Counted from the stretch's first letter, positions 1-9,678 are shown. The stretch: DNA of 64,000 nucleotides from Acidobacteria bacterium Ga0074141 (GCA_001464665.1 LNDP01000024.1:806001-870000); one strand, 5' to 3'. Program-made: numbers and translations. Notes: generated from the sequence alone by a model not told the origin.

Positions 1-240
1 TTTGAACCAGGCCGGCTTGTTACTGACGCGATGGTCACTGGCACCTTTCGCGAGTTTCGCCATGTTCACGAATTCATCCCGCGTCGCGGCGGGACGCTCT
101 TGAGCGACATCGTCATCTGGCGTTCGCCGCTCGGCCCGCTCGGTGCGGCTGCGGACGCTCTTTTTATCAAAGCAAGGTTAACAAAGCTTGTTAGCGGCCG
201 AAATGCCCGATTGAAAGAGCTCGCCGAAGCTGCCGCTTGA
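1..240 (+). CDS. SRPBCC-family ligand-binding protein, C-terminal fragment
   Basis: The frame is open from the first base, so the gene starts upstream of the window; 79 residues remain before the TGA. The motifs HVHEFIPRRGGT and RSPLGPLG followed by a basic C-terminal helix (RNARLKELAE) match the end of the START-like SRPBCC fold (polyketide cyclase / ligand-binding family), whose long C-terminal helix covers a hydrophobic cavity. The ligand cannot be told from this fragment. An in-frame ATG at 31 is internal to the conserved region and is not taken as the start. Confidence 0.7.
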   Translation, partial: FEPGRLVTDAMVTGTFREFRHVHEFIPRRGGTLLSDIVIWRSPLGPLGAAADALFIKARLTKLVSGRNARLKELAEAAA

Positions 241-338
241 GCCCGTGCCGTAACAAACCTTACCCAATTATTACAATTCGCGGTCGTTTAACCTGTTAAT
301 CTTATCTAAGCTCACACCCAGAACAAATAGGGAATTTA

Positions 339-1196
339 ATGCAAGAAACACTCACTTTTCGCTACCTCATCCAAAACCTCAATTGGCGAAACGTTTTGAT
401 GGTCACGTTCTTCCATCTGGCGGCGATCCCGATAATTTACACATTCTCGTGGCAAAATCTTGCGGCGTTGCTCATCGGCAATTGGGTTGTCGGCAGTCTT
501 GGAGTTGGGCTCGGCTGGCATCGGTTGCTGACGCACCGAGGATTTGAAGCGCCGAAGTGGCTCGAATACACGCTCTCCATCTTCGCGACGATGTCGATGC
601 AGGATTCGCCAAACAAGTGGATCGCCACCCACCGGATGCATCACAAATACGTCGATACCGATCTTGATCCGCACTCGGCCCGTTCGGGTTTTTGGTGGCC
701 GCAGCTTGGTTGGGTCGTCTGGGGCAAGGCTCAGGATCACGATCAGGCGACGCTGCAAAAATACATTCCCGATCTTTTGAAAGACCCGATCCACCGGATG
801 ATCTCGCGATTTTATCTTGTTCCGATCGCTGTTTCCGTTCTAATTTTCTTTGCTATCGGCGGATGGTCGATGGTCGTTTGGGGCGTTGCTGCCCGCGTCG
901 TACTCGGCTGGCACACGACCTGGTTCGTCAATTCGCTCTCGCACATCTATGGCAAGCGCCCGCACGAGACCGGCGACCTTTCAACGAACAATTGGTTCGT
1001 TGCTATACTCACCTTCGGCGAGGGATGGCACAACAATCACCACGCGTTCCCGACCTCGGCCCGCCACGGGTTAGAATGGTACCAGTTTGATATGAACTGG
1101 ATCGCGATCCGCATTTTCGAAAAGCTCGGCTGGGCCCGGAAGATAAAACTGCCCGAGATAAGGACCGTTTCGGATGAGCTAAAGCAGGCCGCCTAA
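339..1196 (+). CDS. membrane fatty acid (acyl-CoA type, delta-9-like) desaturase
   Basis: The 285-residue protein carries the three histidine boxes of the integral-membrane diiron desaturases: HRLLTH at residues 61-66, HRMHH at 98-102 and HNNHH at 231-235. Hydrophobic stretches around 22-60 and 160-195 would give the usual four membrane spans. Family members insert a cis double bond into saturated acyl chains using oxygen and an electron donor, adjusting membrane fluidity. Length and box spacing fit the stearoyl-CoA desaturase branch found in bacteria. It stands alone; no partner ferredoxin or reductase is adjacent. Regiospecificity is inferred from family only. Confidence 0.92.
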   Translation: MQETLTFRYLIQNLNWRNVLMVTFFHLAAIPIIYTFSWQNLAALLIGNWVVGSLGVGLGWHRLLTHRGFEAPKWLEYTLSIFATMSMQDSPNKWIATHRMHHKYVDTDLDPHSARSGFWWPQLGWVVWGKAQDHDQATLQKYIPDLLKDPIHRMISRFYLVPIAVSVLIFFAIGGWSMVVWGVAARVVLGWHTTWFVNSLSHIYGKRPHETGDLSTNNWFVAILTFGEGWHNNHHAFPTSARHGLEWYQFDMNWIAIRIFEKLGWARKIKLPEIRTVSDELKQAA

Positions 1197-1231
1197 GGCC
1201 GCCGCTCGCGGGCCGTAGCCGACCACTGATA

Positions 1232-1567
1232 ATGGCCGTCAACGTAATCTCCTTTATTATTACGCTTCTGGCAGAGGCTGTCTTTGCCTTTGCTGCCGTC
1301 TTCTTCATGATCGTCGCGCTGAACGGATACAGCGAATCCGATGCGGCGTACGGCATCGTAGCTTTCGCCGCTCTCGCACTTGCGATCATTCTCGTCACCT
1401 CCGCACTCGCGTCATTCTCCACCGGCGGTCTCATCCGCCGCGGCTACAAGGCCTGGCTCGCCGTCCCGATCGCGGTCGTTGTGTTTTCATTTCTCGGCTT
1501 CATCTTCATTGGCATCGCCGGCGTCCTCGGAGCCGCCGTCGCCGAGATCGCCCGCATCAATTTTTAA
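1232..1567 (+). CDS. small membrane protein, unknown function
   Basis: A 111-residue, strongly hydrophobic protein with about three predicted membrane spans (roughly residues 5-28, 38-60 and 72-105) and a short basic loop (IRRGYKAW) between the second and third. I do not recognise a family. It lies 35 nt after the desaturase on the same strand and could be co-transcribed. No strong Shine-Dalgarno precedes the ATG. A perfect 34-nt palindrome follows 8 nt after its stop. Confidence 0.6.
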   Translation: MAVNVISFIITLLAEAVFAFAAVFFMIVALNGYSESDAAYGIVAFAALALAIILVTSALASFSTGGLIRRGYKAWLAVPIAVVVFSFLGFIFIGIAGVLGAAVAEIARINF

Positions 1568-1575
1568 TAAAAAAT

Positions 1576-1609
1576 GGCTTGGCCTCCGAATGCATTCGGA
1601 GGCCAAGCC
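1576..1609. terminator. perfect 34-nt palindromic intrinsic terminator between convergent genes
   Basis: Two 17-nt arms (GGCTTGGCCTCCGAATG and its exact reverse complement) abut without a loop. Read leftward it is followed by a run of T residues, so it should terminate the minus-strand beta-helix/FG-GAP gene ending at 1633. For the plus-strand gene ending at 1567 the downstream tract is not T-rich, so termination in that direction would rely on the stem alone. Confidence 0.75.
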
Positions 1610-1632
1610 CGATCAGCTTTCGCCCATGGTCT

Positions 1633-4600
1633 TTAAGGTATCCAGGCCGTTTGAACCGGTTTGTCTCCGCCCTGACCGAACGTGATAAAGTCGAGCGTGC
1701 CGCCGGAACGATTCAGGTACCAGACATTGTTCGTGGGCCGCCAGACCGCAAGGTCATGCTTTCCGTCGCCGTCGTAGTCGCCGGGAACCGGTATATCTCC
1801 CGCCGCTCCCCAAGGGGCACCGTAGAACGAAAGATCCTCGCTCCTGAGTACGTACCAGGTCGAATTGGAAGGCCGGAAATAAGCGATGTCCGCCTTTCCG
1901 TCGCCGGTGTAGTCGCCCACCACGGGCTTATCGGTCGATTCGCCAAACACGGTCGCGAACACCGACGAGTTCGAAGACCGTATCATCCACCACGTCCCGT
2001 TCGAAGGACGCCAGACCGCGATATCGGCCTTCCCGTCGCCGTCGTAATCGGCGATCGCGGGGACGTCACCGGCTACCGCGAAAGGCACATTTGCTACCTC
2101 GTTGTCCGTGGTTCTAAGGATGTACCAAACGCCGTTCGATGGCCTGAAAACGGCCGTGTCAGCCTTTCCGTCGCCATCGAAATCACCCGGTGCGGGAACA
2201 TCTCCGGGTAAACCGAACTGGAAGCCGTAGAACGTATTGTCCTCGGACCTCAATACGAACCAATTGCTCGTTGACGGCACATAATAGGCGATGTCAGTTT
2301 TGCCGTCGCCCGTGTAGTCCGCGGGAACGATGCGGTCCGTTGAGCTTCCGAACTGGAATGCCCGGCTGCCTCCATCCGAACTCCGCAGGTACCACCACTG
2401 ACCGACTCCGGGCCGGTAAATGGCGACATCGGTTCGCCCGTCACCATCGAAATCGAAAGGCGGATTAGGTGCGCCGGATTGATTGACCGTGAAGGTTGCA
2501 GTCATGACGGTTATTGTTCCGGAGCGAGGATTCCCCGTTGTGTTTGCAGAAACCGTGTAACTTATGACCCCGCTTCCTGAGCCGCTACTACCTCCGGTTA
2601 ATACGATCCAGGGAACGTTGCTCGCCGCAGACCGAGTGCAGGCACTATTCGAAGATGTCACGTTGAACGTTCCTGTGCCGCCAGCGCTTGTTAAGCTCTG
2701 ATTCAGAGGATTTATGAAGAACAAACAGCCGGACGCCTGATTGATCGTGAACGTCTGTCCGCCTGCAGTTATGGTCGCACTTCTCGCAGGCCCGGAATTC
2801 GCCTGGACGGAATAGCTTATGGTCCCGCTTCCGGAACCGCTTGAGCCGCCGGTGATGGTCAACCACGGAGCACTGCTTACGGCCGTCCAGTTACAGCCGG
2901 CGGTCGTCGTCAAGCTGATCGCGCCGTTTCCTCCCGATGAGCCGGCATTTGCAGTCGTCGGACTAAGGCTATAAGCACAGCCGGGTGCTAGTTGTGTGAT
3001 GTTGAAATTAACGAACGTAAGGAATTGACCGTTGCTAAAGTTTACCGAGATGGCCCCGGCTCGCTGCGAACCGGAATTGGATGCAACGGTGAAATTGACG
3101 GTTCCACCCGACGAGCTCGTAACATTCACCCAGGCTACGTTGGACACGGCCGAAAATCCGCCGCATCCGACCGACTGAATGACGGTAAAGCTGCTCGAGC
3201 CGCCGCTTCCCGATGCTAACAAGCCGCCCGGAGTCAGGCGGACGAGCGAACAAATGCCTCGGCCTTGTGAGAACTCGGACGTATTGTTGTTCGAATCGGT
3301 TGCCGTAGCCGTGACCCATGTCCCGGTGTCGGCGATCGGGGCCGCAAATTCGACGCTGAAGCTCGCGTTTCCGCTACCGTCGGTAACGACCACGGTTTGT
3401 CCAAGAAAGTTTCTGCCCTCGCCCGAGCCCGATGGGTCGAGCGCCGTATTGCCAAAGAACTCGAGCGTATAGCTCTGGTTGGGCGCGCTGTTGTAGGTTC
3501 CTTCAAAGTAAACAACGCTGTTCTGTGCGTTGACGAACGTGATGACCGGATAATTGAGCAGCCCATTAGGCCCCGTATCACCGTCGCCGGTGTCATTTGG
3601 GGTCGCACCGACTGGCGCGAGATCGATCCCGAGTTCGTCATTGGAAAATACTCGATTGCGCCGGAACGAGTTTCTGATGCCGCCGTCGGCAAAAATGCCG
3701 CGTCGGTTAAATGCGATCAGATTCCCTTCGGTCGCCCCGGTGCCGCCGATGCGGTTGTCGGAGGTTCCGCCTCCGACCAACACACCGTCAAGCGTGTTGC
3801 CGAGATCGGCATTTCCGCCGTTGTTCGTTCCGATGCGGTTGGCCTGTATCCAGTTCTTTGACGTGTTGTTGTCCGCAATGAATATCCCGAAATTGTTCGC
3901 GCTGATCACATTTCCGAAGCCCGGTTTGCCGATCAAGTTCGGGGGCTTGGAGACAAAGTCAACAGCAGACCCCGCAGCCGAAAGCAATGCGATGCCGCTC
4001 GCCGAGTTTCCCAGGGCCGCTCCGCCTGAGGCATCAGTTCCGACAAAGTTGCCGAAGACCTCATTGGCAAACGCCTGGGACCCGACGATCTTAACGCCGT
4101 CATTGTTGTTGCCGCTGATCACATTGCGGGTCGCTCCCGTGGCATCGCCGACGATCACGCCGAAGGTGTGCTCCAGATAAATGCCATTACCATTATTTCC
4201 ATTGTCGGTCGTGCCGTTGCTCGTGCCGATATAGTTATTGAGGATCTCGATATTTTGAAGCAGGGATCGGTCTGTTGAAGGACTTGCCACGATCGAGATT
4301 CCGTCCAGGCTGTTTGAGTAGATCAGGTTCCGCTGGGCGGTCTGTGTACCGCCTATGCGGATACTTCGCGGATTTGCTTCGGCTGTTCCGAGCAAGGTGA
4401 TACCGTGCCTACCGTTACCATATATCTCTAGTCCCTCGAATACCGCCCCTCTTGTATAGCCTGCTGAGATGCCGCTTCTCTGAAAGTTCCGAATTACGAG
4501 ATTAGAGACCTGCGAACTTGTCGTTATCTTGAGTCCATCATCGAATGAAAAGAAAGTGATGCCGTCGTTTCCATTCCCGGTACCGTCAAGGATCACCTTT

Positions 4601-4998
4601 GAGCCATTCGGTTTAAGGCCATTGATTCGATCATCGCGTCCGAGGAATACGTGGTCGTTTATCTGAGTTACGGCATTAGAGAAGAAGATAAAATCGGTCA
4701 CGAACTTCCCCACGCCGCCATTTACGGCCGCTCGCCAAATCGCACCTGCGCAATTCGGGTCCGCAGGTAAAGCGACCCAGATAACCCCGGAGATCTGATT
4801 CTTCTCGCCGTCGGTCAGATTCCGTAATGACGTTCCGTCTCTCGCAAACTCGGCCGCCTCAGCGAGGCTCAAGGTCTGATTGCACGTTACGCCGGCCGAA
4901 TTGTCGTTTACAGTCAGCGTTGCAGCCGAGGCAGTCCCGACCTGCAGAACAGCGATAGCAAATAGCGCAAATATGATTGCCAGTACACCCTTTTTCAT
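1633..4998 (-). CDS. secreted beta-helix / BACON / FG-GAP repeat protein
   Basis: About 1,121 residues from the ATG at 4998, chosen because GGAGAG precedes it and the product begins with a clear signal peptide (MKKGVLAIIFALFAIAVL, cleavage near TASAA). An upstream in-frame ATG at 5097 would overlap the preceding gene and bury the signal. The N-terminal half is a right-handed parallel beta-helix with repeated N/G-rich turns (GNNNDGVKI, NRIGGTGATEGN). Three Cys-containing BACON-like Ig domains follow, each with an SxxPW or SNVxW core. The C-terminal ~300 residues are about six FG-GAP/VCBS-type blades with calcium-binding DxDGDGKxD loops and FRPSNxxWY. Such proteins are secreted and probably bind surfaces or polysaccharide; no catalytic residues were recognised. 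Confidence 0.88.
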   Translation of the reverse strand: MKKGVLAIIFALFAIAVLQVGTASAATLTVNDNSAGVTCNQTLSLAEAAEFARDGTSLRNLTDGEKNQISGVIWVALPADPNCAGAIWRAAVNGGVGKFVTDFIFFSNAVTQINDHVFLGRDDRINGLKPNGSKVILDGTGNGNDGITFFSFDDGLKITTSSQVSNLVIRNFQRSGISAGYTRGAVFEGLEIYGNGRHGITLLGTAEANPRSIRIGGTQTAQRNLIYSNSLDGISIVASPSTDRSLLQNIEILNNYIGTSNGTTDNGNNGNGIYLEHTFGVIVGDATGATRNVISGNNNDGVKIVGSQAFANEVFGNFVGTDASGGAALGNSASGIALLSAAGSAVDFVSKPPNLIGKPGFGNVISANNFGIFIADNNTSKNWIQANRIGTNNGGNADLGNTLDGVLVGGGTSDNRIGGTGATEGNLIAFNRRGIFADGGIRNSFRRNRVFSNDELGIDLAPVGATPNDTGDGDTGPNGLLNYPVITFVNAQNSVVYFEGTYNSAPNQSYTLEFFGNTALDPSGSGEGRNFLGQTVVVTDGSGNASFSVEFAAPIADTGTWVTATATDSNNNTSEFSQGRGICSLVRLTPGGLLASGSGGSSSFTVIQSVGCGGFSAVSNVAWVNVTSSSGGTVNFTVASNSGSQRAGAISVNFSNGQFLTFVNFNITQLAPGCAYSLSPTTANAGSSGGNGAISLTTTAGCNWTAVSSAPWLTITGGSSGSGSGTISYSVQANSGPARSATITAGGQTFTINQASGCLFFINPLNQSLTSAGGTGTFNVTSSNSACTRSAASNVPWIVLTGGSSGSGSGVISYTVSANTTGNPRSGTITVMTATFTVNQSGAPNPPFDFDGDGRTDVAIYRPGVGQWWYLRSSDGGSRAFQFGSSTDRIVPADYTGDGKTDIAYYVPSTSNWFVLRSEDNTFYGFQFGLPGDVPAPGDFDGDGKADTAVFRPSNGVWYILRTTDNEVANVPFAVAGDVPAIADYDGDGKADIAVWRPSNGTWWMIRSSNSSVFATVFGESTDKPVVGDYTGDGKADIAYFRPSNSTWYVLRSEDLSFYGAPWGAAGDIPVPGDYDGDGKHDLAVWRPTNNVWYLNRSGGTLDFITFGQGGDKPVQTAWIP

Positions 4999-5053
4999 CT
5001 GATCTCTCCTGTCTTTCATCTGAAGTGGCCGAACCTTAAAATATTCGGCTGCA

Positions 5054-5767
5054 TCACCACGGCCGCTTCTGATAGAACGTGACAAATGCGTCGCCATCGA
5101 CCATCAGCATCGGGTCGCCGGTGCGCGGGTGGTTTCGACGTTCTAGTGTGTAGGTTTTGGTCTCTCCGCTGTTGGAACGAGCTGTGAGGGTCGTCGCGGT
5201 CGCGCTCCAGCGGCCGGCATCGCGGCTTTGCGAGTTAGACCCGCCGTAGATATTTGAATTGCTGGTTTCGCCGGAGTATTCGTAGGTTCCGTCCGGATGG
5301 AGCGTAAAGCAAATGTCCGATTGGCGGCCGCCGCCTTGTGCCTGAACGTTCGCTGAATAACACCATTTCCCGACGAGGTCCTGCGGGTTTCCGCCGCCAC
5401 CGCCACCGCCACCGCCGCTACCGCTGCGTCGTGCCAGAAGTGCCAACGCTTCTTCGGCGCCTTCTTTGTCCGACCGCGAATAGGTGATCTTTCTGCCTTC
5501 GACCCAGACGGTCAGCGTGTCGCCCTTGAGCTCAAACGGAAAATCGGTAGCGTCCTCGCCCTGCGAAACGATCAGGGTCTTGCCAAGGATCGCCCATTCA
5601 TAGCGTTCGCCGTTGATCGAGATCTGCCCCTTCGTCCGGATCTCGACAACCGCTTCGCTGCTTACCCAGTAGCCGATGAGTGCGGCCTCCGTGTCCTTCC
5701 GGCCCTGTGAAAAAGCCGATACCGTGACGATCAAAAAGAGTGCGATGAGACTAATTGTTCGGGTCAT
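5054..5767 (-). CDS. secreted two-domain protein with poly-glycine linker, unknown function
   Basis: The 237-residue product starts with a signal peptide (MTRTISLIALFLIVTVSAFS). Two small beta-rich domains are joined by a run of nine glycines near residue 120. The first contains IGYWVSSEAVVEIR and the second VGKWCYSANV plus TLHPDGTYEYSGE, both reminiscent of the short lipocalin-like 'GxW...DGTY' modules of bacterial secreted proteins. Function is unknown. It ends 55 nt before the start of the downstream beta-helix gene on the same strand and may be its operon partner. The Gly run is built from GGC/GGT codons and could vary in length by slippage. Confidence 0.7.
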   Translation of the reverse strand: MTRTISLIALFLIVTVSAFSQGRKDTEAALIGYWVSSEAVVEIRTKGQISINGERYEWAILGKTLIVSQGEDATDFPFELKGDTLTVWVEGRKITYSRSDKEGAEEALALLARRSGSGGGGGGGGGNPQDLVGKWCYSANVQAQGGGRQSDICFTLHPDGTYEYSGETSNSNIYGGSNSQSRDAGRWSATATTLTARSNSGETKTYTLERRNHPRTGDPMLMVDGDAFVTFYQKRPW

Positions 5768-5916
5768 AATTGTGATGGGTCTTCAGCCTTGGGAACGCTG
5801 AAAAATGTCCTCCTATCTAGCTAACGCAGGAAAATCGCTCCGACACCATCAAAAAATATCCGTCGTTGGGGGAATTTGGTCTAGAATAGGCGTGTGCTTA
5901 CTTCACCTGAGCGGAT

Positions 5917-6507
5917 ATGAACGATGGCGGCAGCGGACAGATCACTCAACTTCTTATCGACTATCACGACGGAAAACGTGAGGTGCTTGACCAGATCTTG
6001 CCTCTCGTTTACGACGAACTGCGATCGATAGCAGGAATGTACCTCGCGAGCGAGCGAAAGGGGCATACTCTCCAGCCGACCGCACTCGTCCATGAGGCAT
6101 ATATGCGGCTCGTCGATCAGCGAAATGTCGATTGGCGGAACCGCGCGCAGTTTTATGGGCTTGCCGCAAAGATGATGCGGCGCATTCTGGTCAATCATGC
6201 CTCGGCCAAGCGGGCCGGAAAGCGTGGCGGGAGCGAACCGCACATCTCGCTCGAGGATGTCACCATAGCGTTTGACGATACGAATTTCGATCTGCTTGAT
6301 CTCAACGATGCGCTTGAGGGCCTCGCGGCCCGCGATGTTGAAAAGGCCGAGATAGTTGAGATGAAATTCTTTGGCGGTATGACGACCGAGGAGATCGCCG
6401 AGGCGACCGGCCGCTCGACCGCCACCATCGAGCGCAGCTGGACATTTGCGCGAAGTTGGCTGTATAAGGAACTCGCAGGAGCGTCAGGGAATGAGCGAAC
6501 AGGTTGA
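5917..6507 (+). CDS. ECF-subfamily RNA polymerase sigma factor
   Basis: The 196-residue protein shows region 2 (LPLVYDELRSIAGMYLASER, with HTLQPTALVHEAYMRL) and region 4 (a helix-turn-helix around MTTEEIAEATGRSTATIERS). The LQPTALVHEAY signature is typical of the ECF group that accompanies Ser/Thr kinases in Acidobacteria and Planctomycetes. Its stop overlaps the next gene's start by 17 nt, implying translational coupling with the kinase. The kinase or its repeat domain probably controls this sigma factor, since no anti-sigma gene is present; that is inference. Confidence 0.9.
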   Translation: MNDGGSGQITQLLIDYHDGKREVLDQILPLVYDELRSIAGMYLASERKGHTLQPTALVHEAYMRLVDQRNVDWRNRAQFYGLAAKMMRRILVNHASAKRAGKRGGSEPHISLEDVTIAFDDTNFDLLDLNDALEGLAARDVEKAEIVEMKFFGGMTTEEIAEATGRSTATIERSWTFARSWLYKELAGASGNERTG

Positions 6508-9334
6508 ACTGAGCAGCACGATGGAATGGGCACGGCTCAATGCCGCCTTTGATGAGGTCTATGCCCTCGATGCAAGTGAACGGGCCGCGGCAGCCGAGAG
6601 GCTTTGCGGAGATGATCCGTCACTGCTTGTCGAACTCCAAGCGATGCTCGAAGCGGCCGAAGCGTCTGAGCAGGCGAAATTCCTGGGTTCAAGCATCCTG
6701 CCGACACCCGGTCACTTCCTTCCAGACGCTGAAGATTCGATGCCCGAGTTTATCGGTTCCTATCGAATCGAGAAAGAGATCGGCCGCGGAGGCATGGGCC
6801 TCGTTTATCTCGCAACGCACCCGGAGATCAATCGAAAGGTCGCGGTAAAGGTGATCAAACGCGGAATGGACACAGACGAGATAGTCCGCCGTTTCCGCCT
6901 CGAGCGACACCTGCTCGCCACGCTCGACCACCCAAATATTGCAAGGCTGCTTGATGGCGGAACGACTGCGGACGGCCGGCCTTATTTCGTTCTGGAATAC
7001 GTAGATGGGCTGCCGGTGACGGAGTACTGCGACAAAAACCGGCTGGGAGTTGAAGATCGGCTCGCCATCTTCAGCGAGATATGTTCGGCGGTCTCCTATG
7101 CCCATCGCCACCTGGTCATCCATCGCGACATCAAGCCGACGAACATTATCGTCGACTCAACGGGTCGTCCGAAGTTGCTCGACTTCGGCATTTCAAAGCT
7201 GCTCGACCCCGCCGGTCCCGGATTCTCGATGATGGACACCGCCGTCGGGATGCGGCTCCTTACGCCCGAATACGCATCGCCCGAACAGCTTCAAGGCAAA
7301 ACGGTTTCGACCGCGAGTGATATTTACAGCCTCGGCGTTCTGCTTTACGAATTGCTCAGCGGACGCCGGCCGATAAGGCTCGAAGGCAGGCCGCTCGATG
7401 AATTTTCGCGAGCGTTATCAGAGAGCGAACCGCCCGCCCCTTCGACCGCGATGAGCCGGCCCCAAACCCTCTCCGGCGGCGGCCAGACGGGCGAGGATGC
7501 GACCGCCGAAACACTTGCCGAGCACCGCGGCGAGCGGCCCGATCGGCTAAGGTGTCGGCTTCGCGGCGACCTCGACAATATCGTGTTAATGGCCCTCAGG
7601 AAAGAGCCGGATCGGCGCTACGGCGCGGTCGAGCAATTTGCCGAGGATATCTCGCGGCATTTGTCCGGCTTGCCCGTAATGGCCCGCCCGGCTTCGATCG
7701 GCTACGTCGCCGCCAAGTTTGCCCGGCGCCATCGTCCGCAGGTTGCGGCGGCCGGAGCAGCACTTATCGCCATCTTCGCCGCGTTCGGCGTCGCTCTCTG
7801 GCAGGCAAAGGTCGCAACAGATGAAAAGAATCGCGCCGAGGAACGCTTTACAGAAGTTCGGCGGCTTTCCAACCTATTGATCACCGGTTGGGATGAAGGG
7901 CTCGGCGAAGCATCCGTCAGCCATGAAGCAAGAGCGAGACTGGCTGATATTTCAGCCGGCTTTCTCGACAACCTCACGACCGAGTCGGAAGACGCCACGC
8001 TTTTGAAGGACCTTGGCGAAGCACATATCAAGCTAGGCCACGAATACGCATACCAGTTGATCGATACCGCAAAGGCATCGGCCCACCTCGACCGTAGCGA
8101 AGCGATCGCAAGGCGGTTGGTCGCCGCACACCCGAATGAGGTGAGTTACAAGGACCTCTTGGTTCGGGCACTCCTCAAGAAAGATGAGTTTTTCGGGCAC
8201 ACCGACCTCAAGGCGTCGCTGGCAAACCGCCTCGAACGGCTCGAGCTACGGAGGCAGATCCTGGAAACCGATGCGCCGACCGAACTGACGACCCGAGGTT
8301 ATGCCCAGGCTCTTGCCGACGCGGCGAATGGCTATGCGGACGTCGGGGAAACGGCAAATGCCGAAGATCATTTTCACCGCGCCATCGCGGCTTTTAGGCA
8401 AAGGATCGATCTGCTTTCTACACAACCGTCCTCTTTCGAGCGGGATACAAAGATCGCATCGAGTTATTCGTCCATCGCCGACCACTACGGCCGGCAGCTT
8501 GGCGATTTCAGTAGCACCCTCGCCGCCGCCGAACGCGCGTTCGAGGCTAGCGAACGAGCATACCTTTCCGCTCCGGAAGATCACGGCGTTGTCGTCGTTT
8601 ACACAATGACGGGCTTCGGTTTGGGGCAGGCACGGGAGAAGACCGGAGATCTCCCCGGTGCTTTGGCGGCATTCGAACGGGTCGTGGCTGCTTCTAGAAA
8701 AATGAACTCTGAACGCCGGATCGCTTATCTCGCCCGCAAGGAATACGACGCATACCTCGAGCTCGCCGATCTCGCACATCTGAGCGGTGAAACGACGAAA
8801 GCACTCGAGTTTGTTCGCCTTTCCGACGATGCCCGCGGGCGTTGGCTTGCAGCCGATAGCCACCGCGAACGCGGCCGTAGCATCTACGGAAGCGCGTTCC
8901 ATTTGACGATGTCGGGCAAGCTTCTTGTCTCAATGGGAAGAACCGGCGAAGGACGTGCACGCCTATTGAAAGCGGCCGAAACATTGGAGGAGCTCTCACG
9001 CCGCGAACCTTTGAACAATTTTAGGTCCTCGGTCCGGCTCGCTGCAGTGTATCTGACCATCGCCGATGTTGACGCGGGCCTCGGCGTTTGCAGCCCAAAG
9101 CAGCGGCCATTTGGCGGCGTCACCGAGCAGATCGCTTATTGCAACCCCGGTTCGGCAGGCGGCGCGTCGCGGATCGCCGTCAAAGCGGAAGCTACTGAGT
9201 TTTACCGTCGGGCCGAACGCATTTACGGCGAACTCGAAACGGCGGGTATGCTGACCGCAAGAGAGTCCGCCGATCTTGCCCTCGCCCGAGACCGGCTCGG
9301 CGGAGCGCGTAACCTTGTGGCAAGCCGTGAATAG
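6491..9334 (+). CDS. membrane Ser/Thr protein kinase with C-terminal TPR-like region
   Basis: 947 residues from the ATG at 6491 (an earlier in-frame ATG at 6446 lies inside the sigma gene; CAGGAG upstream favours 6491). An N-terminal ~85-residue helical segment is followed by a Pkn-type kinase domain: glycine loop GRGGMGLVY, VAVK lysine 120, HRDIKPTN at 211-218, DFG 231-233 and PEYASPEQ. One membrane span lies near residues 417-437 (ALIAIFAAFGVALW). The remaining ~500 residues are helical repeats of TPR type. All catalytic residues are present. Overlap with the ECF sigma gene suggests a kinase-sigma signalling unit. Confidence 0.92.
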   Translation: MSEQVELSSTMEWARLNAAFDEVYALDASERAAAAERLCGDDPSLLVELQAMLEAAEASEQAKFLGSSILPTPGHFLPDAEDSMPEFIGSYRIEKEIGRGGMGLVYLATHPEINRKVAVKVIKRGMDTDEIVRRFRLERHLLATLDHPNIARLLDGGTTADGRPYFVLEYVDGLPVTEYCDKNRLGVEDRLAIFSEICSAVSYAHRHLVIHRDIKPTNIIVDSTGRPKLLDFGISKLLDPAGPGFSMMDTAVGMRLLTPEYASPEQLQGKTVSTASDIYSLGVLLYELLSGRRPIRLEGRPLDEFSRALSESEPPAPSTAMSRPQTLSGGGQTGEDATAETLAEHRGERPDRLRCRLRGDLDNIVLMALRKEPDRRYGAVEQFAEDISRHLSGLPVMARPASIGYVAAKFARRHRPQVAAAGAALIAIFAAFGVALWQAKVATDEKNRAEERFTEVRRLSNLLITGWDEGLGEASVSHEARARLADISAGFLDNLTTESEDATLLKDLGEAHIKLGHEYAYQLIDTAKASAHLDRSEAIARRLVAAHPNEVSYKDLLVRALLKKDEFFGHTDLKASLANRLERLELRRQILETDAPTELTTRGYAQALADAANGYADVGETANAEDHFHRAIAAFRQRIDLLSTQPSSFERDTKIASSYSSIADHYGRQLGDFSSTLAAAERAFEASERAYLSAPEDHGVVVVYTMTGFGLGQAREKTGDLPGALAAFERVVAASRKMNSERRIAYLARKEYDAYLELADLAHLSGETTKALEFVRLSDDARGRWLAADSHRERGRSIYGSAFHLTMSGKLLVSMGRTGEGRARLLKAAETLEELSRREPLNNFRSSVRLAAVYLTIADVDAGLGVCSPKQRPFGGVTEQIAYCNPGSAGGASRIAVKAEATEFYRRAERIYGELETAGMLTARESADLALARDRLGGARNLVASRE

Positions 9335-9345
9335 GAGGATCGAGA

Positions 9346-9678
9346 ATGGCCGATCAAATAACCAACTTCAACGAGTTCTGGGATTTCTACGTTCAGGAAC
9401 ACTCAAAGCCGATGACCCGCACTTTGCATTTCGTCGGGACAACGCTCGGGCTGTTCCTGCTCGTGTGGCTGATCTGGAGCGGAATGTGGTATTTCTTTCC
9501 ACTATCTTTCGTCGTTGGCTACGGCTTCGCGTGGGTTGCCCATTTTTTCGTGGAGAAGAACCGGCCCGCGTCGTTTAAGTACCCGCTCTGGTCGTTCATT
9601 TCAGACTACAAGATGATCTGGTATATGCTCACCGGTCGGATGGGCCAAGAGGTCGAGCGCGTCCAGAACGGCCGTTAG
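9346..9678 (+). CDS. DUF962 / Mpo1-like membrane protein
   Basis: 110 residues with FWDFYVQEHSKPMTRTLHFV, GYGFAWVAHFFVEKNRPASF and YPLWSFISDYKM, the conserved blocks of the DUF962 family. The yeast homologue Mpo1 is an Fe-dependent dioxygenase acting on 2-hydroxy fatty acids; bacterial members are largely uncharacterised. Two or three membrane spans (about 25-42 and 45-68) separate the His-containing motifs. TAGGAGG sits 8 nt before the ATG, which is 12 nt after the kinase stop, so it may be read from the same transcript. Confidence 0.85.
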   Translation: MADQITNFNEFWDFYVQEHSKPMTRTLHFVGTTLGLFLLVWLIWSGMWYFFPLSFVVGYGFAWVAHFFVEKNRPASFKYPLWSFISDYKMIWYMLTGRMGQEVERVQNGR

